Shown: one piece after another, positions 16,729 to 23,808 of the stretch
Position numbering within the stretch: the stretch's first letter is position 1
Layout of the letters: the number at the start of each line of letters is the position of its first letter
The notes under the pieces: generated by a model
The model's database searches: none
Seen by the model: only the letters and a program-made list of their open reading frames with translations
What the model was told of the DNA's origin: nothing
Source of the DNA: Qipengyuania citrea
GTDB lineage: Bacteria > Pseudomonadota > Alphaproteobacteria > Sphingomonadales > Sphingomonadaceae
Reading direction: 5' to 3'
Length of the DNA stretch: 64,000 nucleotides
NCBI RefSeq assembly: GCF_009828015.1
Contig: NZ_WTYG01000002.1
Span: forward strand, 124,001-188,000
Translations under genes and position numbers: made by a program

Positions 16729-17028
16729 GTGACTTTCGAGAAAGGCGGCTACGTTTACATCATGGCAGACCGCTACCGCGGTACCATCTATGTGGGCGTG
16801 ACTGCCGATATTGCCGCGAGGGCAGTGCAGCACCGCGAAGGGAAGGGCGGGTCGTTTACCCACCGGTATGGGCTCACACGGCTCGTCTATCTCGAGCGCT
16901 ACGATGACATTACCGATGCTATCGCGCGCGAGAAGGCGGTGAAGAAATGGAACCGCGCGTGGAAGATCAGGGCGATCGAGGAGCAGAATCCCGAGTGGCA
17001 CGATCTGTTCGACACGCTGAACATGTAG
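16729..17028 (+). CDS. GIY-YIG family nuclease
   Basis: Small single-domain GIY-YIG protein of 99 residues. The first motif is YVYIM (residues 8-12) and the second YVG (21-23), followed by the conserved Arg/His region [11 protein letters not shown] and a late glutamate in [16 protein letters not shown]. This is the YhbQ-like / 'excinuclease subunit C-like' type, with no DNA-binding domain beyond the catalytic fold. The start is GTG at 16729; upstream in-frame sequence only translates the repeat and phoH tail. The gene separates phoH from ybeY, genes that are normally adjacent, and is framed within 8 bp and 2 bp by inverted hairpin repeats. I infer a nuclease that acts on or moves with the repeats; this is not shown by the sequence. 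Confidence 0.88.
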   Translation: MTFEKGGYVYIMADRYRGTIYVGVTADIAARAVQHREGKGGSFTHRYGLTRLVYLERYDDITDAIAREKAVKKWNRAWKIRAIEEQNPEWHDLFDTLNM

Positions 17029-17030
17029 CA

Positions 17031-17063
17031 GGAGCGCGATCCCCGCCTGCGCGGGGATGACGA
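17031..17063 (-). repeat. Hairpin repeat, right copy framing the GIY-YIG gene (family B)
   Basis: Inverted partner of the unit at 16688-16720. Read on the minus strand it begins TCGTCATCCCCGCGCAGG and folds as TCCCCGC-GCAG-GCGGGGA. It begins 2 bp after the nuclease stop codon and ends 12 bp before the ybeY start. Together the two copies and the nuclease gene fill nearly all of the 405 bp between phoH and ybeY. Confidence 0.85.
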
Positions 17064-17075
17064 AGGATTAGAACG

Positions 17076-17564
17076 GTGGATTTCGACATCGACATCGACG
17101 GCTGGCCCGCGGACGTGGAGTGGGATGCGCTGACCGTGCGCGCGCATGCAGCGCTGGGCACTGTCGAGCCCGCGCTGCACAATCCGCGGCTGACCGCTTC
17201 GGTGCTGTTCACCTCCGATGCGGACGTCCACGCGTTAAACAAGGAATGGCGCGGCAAGGACAAGCCGACCAATGTGCTGTCGTTCCCCATGCTCGAGCGT
17301 GAGGACCTGCTCGACCTTGCACCCGAGGGGCCGCCCGAAATGCTCGGTGATATTGCGCTGGCCGCCGGCACCTGCGCGCGCGAGGCAGCGGAGAAGGGGG
17401 TGCCGCTGGAAACGCATGCGACGCACCTGCTCATACACGGTTTGTTACACCTTGCCGGGCACGATCACGTCGATTCGGACGCGCAGGCCGAGGCAATGGA
17501 GGCGCTGGAAATCGCAGCGCTTGCAAAACTGGGTATCGGCGACCCATATGGGGACCGCAATTGA
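17076..17564 (+). CDS. ybeY: Endoribonuclease YbeY
   Basis: Metal-dependent endoribonuclease of 162 residues needed for 16S rRNA 3' maturation and ribosome quality control. The family signature HLLIHGLLHLAGHDH supplies the three zinc-binding histidines, and ADVHALNKEWRGKDKPTNVLSFP is the conserved substrate-binding block. The start is GTG at 17076, 12 bp after the right hairpin repeat, so its translation signals sit against the inserted unit. corC follows 21 bp downstream in the usual arrangement. Confidence 0.95.
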   Translation: MDFDIDIDGWPADVEWDALTVRAHAALGTVEPALHNPRLTASVLFTSDADVHALNKEWRGKDKPTNVLSFPMLEREDLLDLAPEGPPEMLGDIALAAGTCAREAAEKGVPLETHATHLLIHGLLHLAGHDHVDSDAQAEAMEALEIAALAKLGIGDPYGDRN

Positions 17565-17585
17565 CTGGAGTACACTGGTAGGGCC

Positions 17586-18503
17586 ATGCCCGATTCTTCA
17601 TCACCCGCGGGAGACGCGGAGAGTAGCAGCGGGCTGATCCTCGCTATCCGGAAATTCTTCGACCCCGATCACGGCGAACGCTCGCTGCGTGCGCAGCTCG
17701 AAGACGCGATCGACGAGCACGAGGACGAGAACGGCGAGGATACGCCCGAACACAGCGGCACGGGCGACCTGTCGCTGGTTGAACGCCAGATGCTGCGCAA
17801 CCTGCTGCATTTTTCCGAGCACGACGCCGACGATGTCGCGGTGCCGCGCGGCCAGATCATCGCGATCGAGGCCACGGCGAGCTGGGACCAGCTCGTCGAG
17901 ACCTTCGCCGAACACGGCCATTCGCGCATGCCGGTTTATCGCGAGCAGCTCGACGATGTGATCGGCATGATCCACATCAAGGATGTCTTCACCATCCTCG
18001 CGCGCGGCGAGACCCCGCCGGGCGACTGGACGGTGCTGCTGCGGCAGCCGCTCTACGTCCCGCAGACCCGCAACGCGCTCGACGTGCTGGCCGACATGCG
18101 CGCGCAGCGCATGCATCTGGCTATCGTGGTCGATGAATTCTCGGGCACCGACGGCCTCATCACGATCGAGGATCTGGTCGAGGAAATCGTCGGCGAAATC
18201 GAGGACGAGCATGACGATGCGCCCGAGCAGTGGATCGTCGATATCGGCGGCGGCATGTGGGATTGCGACGCGCGTGCCGAGCTCGAGGATGTCGCACGGC
18301 AGGTCTCGCCCGCGATCGTCGAAGTGGAAGAATCGGTCGATACGCTGGGCGGCGTGGCCTTCGTCCTGGCCGAGCAGGTGCCCGAAGTGGGCCGCGTGCT
18401 CGAACACCCCAGCGGCTGGCGGATCGAGGTAATCGACGGCGATGAAACGCATGTCACGCGCCTGCGGCTGCACGCGCCCGACCAGGCTGCCACGCCGGGG
18501 TGA
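17586..18503 (+). CDS. CorC/HlyC-type CBS-domain protein
   Basis: Cytosolic protein of 305 residues with a CBS pair (about residues 85-205, including HSRMPVYREQLDDVIGMIHIKDVF) and a C-terminal CorC_HlyC transporter-associated domain (about 215-295, VDTLGGVAFVLAEQVPEVG). It lacks the membrane DUF21 domain of CorB/YfjD proteins. It is named for a proposed part in Mg2+/Co2+ efflux, a function that is not firmly established. In many proteobacteria lnt follows at once; here a LysR gene comes next and no lnt is in the window. Confidence 0.92.
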   Translation: MPDSSSPAGDAESSSGLILAIRKFFDPDHGERSLRAQLEDAIDEHEDENGEDTPEHSGTGDLSLVERQMLRNLLHFSEHDADDVAVPRGQIIAIEATASWDQLVETFAEHGHSRMPVYREQLDDVIGMIHIKDVFTILARGETPPGDWTVLLRQPLYVPQTRNALDVLADMRAQRMHLAIVVDEFSGTDGLITIEDLVEEIVGEIEDEHDDAPEQWIVDIGGGMWDCDARAELEDVARQVSPAIVEVEESVDTLGGVAFVLAEQVPEVGRVLEHPSGWRIEVIDGDETHVTRLRLHAPDQAATPG

Positions 18504-18571
18504 GGTGAGTTGCAGATTTCTGCACATTCATGCTCGACAGGTGCGTTTGACGCTCATAGCATGCAACGGTC

Positions 18572-19456
18572 ATGGCTACCCGGCGACTTCCCCCTCTTCG
18601 CGCCCTCGAGGCTTTCGTGCGCACTGTCCGACTGGGCTCCGCGCGTGCCGCGGCAGATGAACTGGGACTGAGCCCTTCGGCGCTGTCGCGCCGGATCGGC
18701 AATCTCGAGGACTTCGTCGGCAAGAAGCTGTTCACGCGGGCGCGGCAGTCGATGCAGCTGACCGATGACGGGCATGCCTTCTTCGAAGCGGTGAACCCGC
18801 AGCTCGAAGCGCTGGCGCGCGCAGTCGAAAGCCAGTCGGAAAACCTGTCGGTCCTGCGCCTGCATCTGGGCGTCCTGCCGCTGTTCGGCACGCAGCGCCT
18901 GTTTCCGCGGCTGGCCGAACTGCGCGAACGGCATCCGCTGCTGCATATCGACATCGATACCGGCGCGCATCTGGAGGACCGGGTGGGCGATGTGCTCGAC
19001 GCGGCGATCATCCTGTCGCGGGGGCCCTCGCGCGGACTGCACGCGGTCCGGCTCGACTACAACAAGGTCCACGCGATTTGCAGCCAGGATCTGGCCGCCA
19101 AGATCGGGGATGAGCCCGATGCCGAAGTGCTCGGTCGCCAGACGTTCCTGATCCACAACGAGCTGCCCGAAAGCTTTACCGCGTGGCGCGCCGAGATCGG
19201 CCTGAACGATTTCGAGCCGGCGGCGATCGATCATTTCGATTCGGGCCAGATCATGCTCGAGGCGGCGGCGCAGGGGCTGGGCATCGCGATCATGCACGAC
19301 GACCACATGCGCCGCGCTGCGGACAACCGCTTGGCGACGCTGTTCGGCGCGGATGTCGAAAGCCCGTACAGCTATTGGTTCGTGTGCAAGCCGACCGCGT
19401 TGGAAGAGCGCCCGGTGCGGCTGTTCCACGACTGGCTGGTCAAGGCCGGGCTCTAG
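18572..19456 (+). CDS. LysR family transcriptional regulator
   Basis: Protein of 294 residues with an N-terminal winged helix-turn-helix (LPPLRALEAFVRTVRLGSARAAADEL, then SPSALSRRIGNLEDFVGKKLF, residues 5-60) and a periplasmic-binding-like effector domain. The sequence resembles GcvA-type LysR proteins. It is not divergent from an obvious target: corC lies 68 bp upstream in the same direction and plsC converges 15 bp downstream. Effector and targets are unknown. Confidence 0.93.
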   Translation: MATRRLPPLRALEAFVRTVRLGSARAAADELGLSPSALSRRIGNLEDFVGKKLFTRARQSMQLTDDGHAFFEAVNPQLEALARAVESQSENLSVLRLHLGVLPLFGTQRLFPRLAELRERHPLLHIDIDTGAHLEDRVGDVLDAAIILSRGPSRGLHAVRLDYNKVHAICSQDLAAKIGDEPDAEVLGRQTFLIHNELPESFTAWRAEIGLNDFEPAAIDHFDSGQIMLEAAAQGLGIAIMHDDHMRRAADNRLATLFGADVESPYSYWFVCKPTALEERPVRLFHDWLVKAGL

Positions 19457-19471
19457 CGCAGGCCCGCGCCT

Positions 19472-20389
19472 TCAGGTCTCGTCCAGCGCCGGCGCGGTGT
19501 AGCGGATCGCTGCGACCGTATGGCGGAAATCGCGCAAGGGTTCGTCCAGCGTCGCGCCCAGTTCCTGTTCGATTTCCAGGCGTGCCTGCGCCGCGATTGC
19601 CTTGCGCCCGCGATAGTCTTCGGGGCTGAACGGTTCGAGATAGGTGATGCGAAGCGGGAAGCTGCCCTTGCGGCCCATTACGCGCATGGCGTTGTTGACC
19701 CCGCCTTCCTCGCCGATCCAGCCAATGAATTCGGCCACGTCGCCGTAATCGAGCACCACGGGCTGGACGAGCACGCCGGCGGGCGGCGGTTCGAGCACCG
19801 ACAGCATCGAGCTCTTGAAGGGCAGCAGCGACCGGCCGTCGGTGGTGGTGCCTTCGGGAAAGACGGTGACCGACCAATTGTCGGCCAGCGCCTCCTTCAG
19901 CGCGTTGATCTGCTGCGCCACGCCCATCCGGTTCTCACGCTTGACGAACACCGTGCGGTTGAGCCGGCACAGCCACCCGATCACGGGGACCTGCGACAGT
20001 TCGAACTTGGCCACGAAGGCGGTTCCGGTGGCACCGGCCAGCGCGAGTATGTCGACCCACGAGACATGGTTGGCAATGAAGAACACATCGCGCCGTAGCG
20101 GTGTCCCGTGGATTTTCACGCGCGCGCCGATGATCCAGGCGGTGTAGCGCAGGAACAGCATGGGGAAGGGCGACCCATAGGCGAACACGCGGTAGAGGTA
20201 GTGCAGCGGCACGCAGATCAGCAGCCCCAGCAGGATGCCCAGCGTCCGCAGGACGAAGCGCACCCATTCGCGCGGGGTCAACGGAGTGGTCTCGCCGCGC
20301 ATCGCGGCAAGCCTGCGAGCGGATAGGGCGGCGAGGCGACGCTCGGCGTCGGCGCGATCGCTATCCTTCGCGGTCGAGACGGACGCCAT
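19472..20389 (-). CDS. 1-acyl-sn-glycerol-3-phosphate acyltransferase (PlsC family)
   Basis: Membrane-associated acyltransferase of 305 residues that would form phosphatidic acid from lysophosphatidic acid. One clear hydrophobic segment (about residues 46-62, LRTLGILLGLLICVPLHYLY) precedes the LPLAT domain with the NHVSWVD box (the HX4D motif) and FPEGTTTDG. It is longer than minimal PlsC, with a charged N-terminus and a C-terminal extension. I chose the ATG at 20389, which overlaps the end of fur by 29 bp; a later ATG (MRGETT) is possible. The overlap suggests co-transcription with fur. Confidence 0.88.
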   Translation of the reverse strand: MASVSTAKDSDRADAERRLAALSARRLAAMRGETTPLTPREWVRFVLRTLGILLGLLICVPLHYLYRVFAYGSPFPMLFLRYTAWIIGARVKIHGTPLRRDVFFIANHVSWVDILALAGATGTAFVAKFELSQVPVIGWLCRLNRTVFVKRENRMGVAQQINALKEALADNWSVTVFPEGTTTDGRSLLPFKSSMLSVLEPPPAGVLVQPVVLDYGDVAEFIGWIGEEGGVNNAMRVMGRKGSFPLRITYLEPFSPEDYRGRKAIAAQARLEIEQELGATLDEPLRDFRHTVAAIRYTAPALDET

Positions 20390-20789
20390 AGAGTTCCAGC
20401 CGGTGGTCGACGAGGCGGTAGCCCAGCTTGGCCGCGATCTGCTTCTGCAGTGCCTCGATCTCGGGGTCGACGAATTCGACGACCTTGCCGGTTTCGACAT
20501 CGATCAGGTGGTCGTGATGGGCTTCGGGTGCGGCTTCGTACCGTGCGCGGCCATCGCCGAAATCGTGGCGGTCGAGAATGCCCGCTTCTTCGAACAGCCG
20601 CACGGTCCGGTAGACCGTGGCGATCGAGATGCCCGAATCGATCTTGTTGGCGCGTTCGTGCAGCAGTTCGACATCCGGGTGGTCGTCGCTCTCGGACAGC
20701 ACGCGCGCGATCACGCGGCGCTGTTCGGTGATCCGCAGGCCCTTGTCGGCGCACAATTGTTCGAGATCGATCTTCTGATGCACAGTCAT
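20361..20789 (-). CDS. fur: Fur family transcriptional regulator
   Basis: Metal-responsive repressor of 142 residues. The N-terminal winged helix is GLRITEQRRVIARVL...SIATVYRTVRLFEEAGI and the dimerisation domain holds HHDH at residues 91-94. The structural-zinc CxxC pairs of classical Fur are absent: the position after HHDH reads LIDVETGK and the only cysteine is C13. That is common in alphaproteobacterial Fur/Mur proteins, so whether it senses iron or manganese is open. ATG at 20789 is preferred over the TTG two codons earlier. It follows the mucR terminator by a few bases. Confidence 0.92.
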   Translation of the reverse strand: MTVHQKIDLEQLCADKGLRITEQRRVIARVLSESDDHPDVELLHERANKIDSGISIATVYRTVRLFEEAGILDRHDFGDGRARYEAAPEAHHDHLIDVETGKVVEFVDPEIEALQKQIAAKLGYRLVDHRLELYGVRLDREG

Positions 20790-20800
20790 TTCCAAATAAA

Positions 20801-20830
20801 ACGCCCCGTACCCTTATCGGGCCGGGGCGT
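20801..20830 (-). terminator. Rho-independent terminator of mucR
   Basis: On the minus strand ACGCCCCG and CGGGGCGT form an 8-bp stem around a 14-nt loop, followed directly by TTTATTT. It lies 24 bp beyond the mucR stop and just ahead of fur, so fur needs readthrough or its own promoter. Confidence 0.8.
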
Positions 20831-20854
20831 CTTGCTCAAGGCGAACCGGAAGCC

Positions 20855-21295
20855 TCAGGCTTCCTTCTTCTTGCGGCCGCGCTTCTGGCCTGGCTTGCGG
20901 CCCAGTCCAATCTTGACCGCAAGATCGCGGCGCGTGGCGGCATAGTCGGGAGCGACCATCGGATAGTCGGCGGAAAGGTTCCAGCGTGCACGATACTCTT
21001 CGGGCGAAAGACTGTGCTCGGTCGACAGGTGCCGTTTGAGCATTTTCATCTTCTTGCCGCACTCGAGACAGGCGAGATGGTCTTTCTTTACCGACGAACG
21101 GATAGAAACCGCGGGTTCGGGCATTTCCTCGGCCGCGCTATCGCCCGTATCGAGACCCGACAGCGCCGAATAGACATTCGAAATAAGCGTGGGCACGTCC
21201 TCGACGGAAACACTGTTGTTGCTCACGTGAGCGGCCACGATGTCCGACGTCAACGTGATGAGGGTTTCAGCCATGTCGGTATGGAATTCTTCCAT
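20855..21295 (-). CDS. mucR: MucR/Ros family zinc-finger transcriptional regulator
   Basis: Protein of 146 residues. The N-terminal part (TLITLTSDIVAAHVSNNSV) is the MucR oligomerisation region. The Ros-type zinc finger is C76, C79, H89 and H94 in CLECGKKMKMLKRHLSTEH, and the tail is very basic (RKPGQKRGRKKK). MucR proteins are alphaproteobacterial H-NS-like regulators that bind AT-rich promoters and often repress themselves. The ATG at 21295 gives MEEFHTD; ATG at 21274 (MAETLITL) is an alternative. The upstream DNA is unusually AT-rich and holds a promoter and a 12-bp palindrome. Confidence 0.94.
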   Translation of the reverse strand: MEEFHTDMAETLITLTSDIVAAHVSNNSVSVEDVPTLISNVYSALSGLDTGDSAAEEMPEPAVSIRSSVKKDHLACLECGKKMKMLKRHLSTEHSLSPEEYRARWNLSADYPMVAPDYAATRRDLAVKIGLGRKPGQKRGRKKKEA

Positions 21296-21342
21296 CAGGG
21301 TACCTTCTATATTGTGGAAATCACTAGGTTGCGACCCCGTGT

Positions 21343-21386
21343 GGGTACCATTGTATAAAATGGACAAGAAATTGCAACAATTGTTG
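21343..21386 (-). promoter_or_regulatory. Putative mucR promoter with a 12-bp palindrome
   Basis: On the minus strand TTGCAA (21377-21372) and TACAAT (21355-21350) are 16 bp apart, a plausible sigma-70 type promoter giving a leader of about 48 nt. A perfect palindrome CAACAATTGTTG (21375-21386) overlaps the -35 box. The whole stretch is far more AT-rich than its surroundings, as expected for a MucR target, so autoregulation here is a fair inference. Confidence 0.5.
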
Positions 21387-21410
21387 GCAATTCTGACTTT
21401 TGGCGCGTTT

Positions 21411-21863
21411 TTACAACTTTCGCGCGAAGGTAATGGCGTCCAGTTTCGCGCCATCAAGCGTCCGGTAATAGGCCGGTCGGCGGCCGATCGGCTCGAAACC
21501 GCAGGCCCGATACAGGCTTTCCGCCGGGTTGTTCGCGCGCATTTCGAGGAAGACCCGGTCTGCGCCGCCGTCACGCGCGCGCCTGGCGAAGGTCTCGATC
21601 AGGAACCGGCCGAGCCCTCTCCCGCGCATTTCCGGGCGGACGCCGATCAGCAGCAGTTCCTCTTCGCCCGGCGCCCGGCGAGCGAGGATGAAACCCGCCG
21701 CCGGATCGCTGCCGTTCGCGAGCTTCACGCTGGCGTCGGCGAGAATGGCGTAAGTGTGCGGCATGGCCAGCGAGTTGGCGACCTGCTGGCGGGTCCAGGC
21801 TTCGCGCCAGTGCGGGTCGAACGCCGCTTCCATCACGGCCATCAACTGGTCGAGCTGCTCCAT
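21411..21863 (-). CDS. rimI: GNAT acetyltransferase RimI-like
   Basis: N-acetyltransferase of 150 residues with the acetyl-CoA binding motif LLLIGVRPEMRGRGLGRFLIE (R/Q-x-x-G-x-G/A) and a late NNPAESLYRACGFEPIGRRPAYY block. RimI acetylates the N-terminus of ribosomal protein S18 in enterics; here the assignment rests on similarity and on the partner gene tsaB. The ATG at 21863 overlaps the tsaB stop (TAATG), so the pair is translationally coupled. Confidence 0.88.
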   Translation of the reverse strand: MEQLDQLMAVMEAAFDPHWREAWTRQQVANSLAMPHTYAILADASVKLANGSDPAAGFILARRAPGEEELLLIGVRPEMRGRGLGRFLIETFARRARDGGADRVFLEMRANNPAESLYRACGFEPIGRRPAYYRTLDGAKLDAITFARKL

Positions 21864-22471
21864 TACCCCGGCAGCTTCGCATCGGGCGGGCGGCCGTAGA
21901 GCGGCGCCAGATTGTCGGTCAGCAACGCATCCGGCAGCGCGAGCGCATGGCGGGCGTCGGGCAGCTCGACCGCGCTGGGCTCGATCTGCGCCAGTTCGCC
22001 CAGCGCTGCTGCCTTCGACCCGGCGATCAGCGGATGCACCGCCCGCGCCGCCGCAGCCTCGGGTGCGAGCGAGGCGACCGCGCCTGCGGGGATGGCGCCG
22101 GCATCGAAATCCTGGACGAACCATTCGCCGTGCCCGCCGGTCATGCATACGGTAACCGGACCGCCCGCTTCGCCCCGCGCGATGGCCGCGACCAGTGCCA
22201 GCGTGGGATAGCCCCGCACTTGCGCGTGCCAGGCGATGCCCAGCGCCCGCGCGACTGCGAGACCGATCCGGACCCCGGTGAAACTGCCCGGGCCCAGCGA
22301 CACGCGGATTTCCCCGGCGCAGCCCTTGCCCGGCAGTTCGGCGATCATCGGGACGAGTCGTTCGGCATGGCCGCGCCCCAGCACCTCGTGCCGGGCATCG
22401 AGCAGCGTGCCGTTATCGAACAGCGCGGTCGAACAGGCTTCGGTCGCGGTTTCTATCGCCAGAATGCGCAT
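21863..22471 (-). CDS. tsaB: tRNA threonylcarbamoyladenosine biosynthesis protein TsaB
   Basis: Protein of 202 residues of the ASKHA fold. It begins MRILAIETATEACSTALF and has the family's IRVSLGPGSFTGVRIGLAVARAL block. TsaB scaffolds TsaD and TsaE in making t6A37 of ANN-decoding tRNAs. Neither partner is in the window. It is coupled to rimI by an overlapping stop/start, a frequent pairing. Confidence 0.93.
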   Translation of the reverse strand: MRILAIETATEACSTALFDNGTLLDARHEVLGRGHAERLVPMIAELPGKGCAGEIRVSLGPGSFTGVRIGLAVARALGIAWHAQVRGYPTLALVAAIARGEAGGPVTVCMTGGHGEWFVQDFDAGAIPAGAVASLAPEAAAARAVHPLIAGSKAAALGELAQIEPSAVELPDARHALALPDALLTDNLAPLYGRPPDAKLPG

Positions 22472-22507
22472 CAGCGCCCACTGCCCCAGCGCAAACCGGT
22501 CCGCAAG

Positions 22508-23101
22508 TCAGTCGATACGGTTGAACTTGTCGAAATCGGGCCGCGGGCTGCGATCGAAAATGCTTTTCGGATCGCCGTGCCCGATCGCGCAGATGAAATT
22601 GCTGCGATGGCGCGGCTGGTCGGCGAAGAACGCCTTGTCGACCGCCTCGCTGTCGAAGCCCGACATCGGTCCGCAGTCGAGCCCGAGCGCCCGTGCGGCG
22701 ATCATCAGATAGGCGCCCTGCAGCGAGGAATTGCGGAACGCGCCTTCCTTGCGGCCGTCTTCATCGCCGTCGAACCAGCTCTTGGCGTCGGTATGCGGGA
22801 ACAGCCAGGGCAGTTCCTCGTGGAAATCGATATCGTAGCCGATGATCGCAACCACCGGGGCCGAGGTGATCTTGTCCTTATTGCCGTCTGACGCGCAATC
22901 GGCCAGCTTGGCCTTGGCCTCGGGCGACTTGGCCCAGACGATGCGCGCGGGCTGCATATTGGCCGAGGTCGGCGCCATCTTGAGCAATTCGTAGATCGCG
23001 TGGATCTCGTCATCGCTCACCGGCTGGTCGAGCCAGTCGTTGTAGCTGCGGGCTTCGCGGAAGATGAGGTCGAGCGCGTCGGCGGAAAGGGTGTCGGCCA
23101 A
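22508..23101 (-). CDS. Nitroreductase family protein (malonic semialdehyde reductase RutE-like)
   Basis: FMN-dependent nitroreductase-fold protein of 197 residues. The motifs SYNDWLDQPVSDDEIHAIYELLKMAPTSANMQPARIVW and the late GLDCGPMSGFD match the RutE/HadB subgroup, which reduces malonic semialdehyde to 3-hydroxypropionate in pyrimidine breakdown. No other rut genes are present, so a general quinone or nitro reductase role is equally possible. It sits between the Nfu gene and tsaB in the same direction. Confidence 0.88.
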   Translation of the reverse strand: MADTLSADALDLIFREARSYNDWLDQPVSDDEIHAIYELLKMAPTSANMQPARIVWAKSPEAKAKLADCASDGNKDKITSAPVVAIIGYDIDFHEELPWLFPHTDAKSWFDGDEDGRKEGAFRNSSLQGAYLMIAARALGLDCGPMSGFDSEAVDKAFFADQPRHRSNFICAIGHGDPKSIFDRSPRPDFDKFNRID

Positions 23102-23127
23102 GAGGTTTGTCCTTCGCTTCGTGGAAT

Positions 23128-23709
23128 TCAGGCGGCGCGGACTTCAACGACCTCGGGGACGTAATGTTTCAGCAAACCTTCGATGCCGTGCTTGAGCGTG
23201 GCGGTCGAGGAGGGGCAGCCCGAACAGGCACCCTGCATCTGCAAGTGGACCACACCGTCGCGGTAGCCGCGGTACTGGATATCGCCGCCATCGCCCGCCA
23301 CTGCGGGCCGGACACGCGTTTCGAGCAGTTCGTTGATCTGCGCGATGATGTCGCCGTCTTCCTCGCGTTCGTCGACAAGCATGCCTTCGTCTTCGGGCGG
23401 AACCGCAATGCCGCCGGCGGTGCCGGGCACGAACAGCGGTGCCTGCGCCACGAAATGGTCGAGCAGGATCGCGAGAACCTGTGGCTTGAGATCGCTCCAG
23501 CTGACGCCGGGCGCGGCGGTCACGGTGACGAAATCGCCGCCGAAGAACACGTTCACGACTTCGCCCGTATCGAAGATCGCCTGCGCCAGCGGGCTGGCCT
23601 CGGCGGCTTCGGGGGTGGCGAATTCGCGCGTGCCCTGCTGCATGACCGGCTGGCCGGGCAGGAACTTGAGGCTCGCGGGGTTGGGCGTGGTTTCGGTCTC
23701 GATGAACAT
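23128..23709 (-). CDS. NifU family Fe-S cluster scaffold protein (Nfu type)
   Basis: Protein of 193 residues with the two Nfu domains. The N-terminal Nfu_N domain begins MFIETETTPNPASLKFLPG; the C-terminal NifU domain holds C162 and C165 in GACSGCPSS, which bind a bridging [4Fe-4S] cluster between two subunits. It delivers clusters to apoproteins. The ATG at 23709 is chosen because it gives the standard N-terminus; an upstream ATG would add 21 unrelated residues. Confidence 0.94.
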   Translation of the reverse strand: MFIETETTPNPASLKFLPGQPVMQQGTREFATPEAAEASPLAQAIFDTGEVVNVFFGGDFVTVTAAPGVSWSDLKPQVLAILLDHFVAQAPLFVPGTAGGIAVPPEDEGMLVDEREEDGDIIAQINELLETRVRPAVAGDGGDIQYRGYRDGVVHLQMQGACSGCPSSTATLKHGIEGLLKHYVPEVVEVRAA

Positions 23710-23808
23710 GCCAGCGATGTAGGGAGGCGGGCGGTCCGGGGCAAGGAAGGAACGCTTGTCCGCGACATTCACCTAGCCTTCACGCATCGCCTGCCTATAT
23801 GCTGAACC

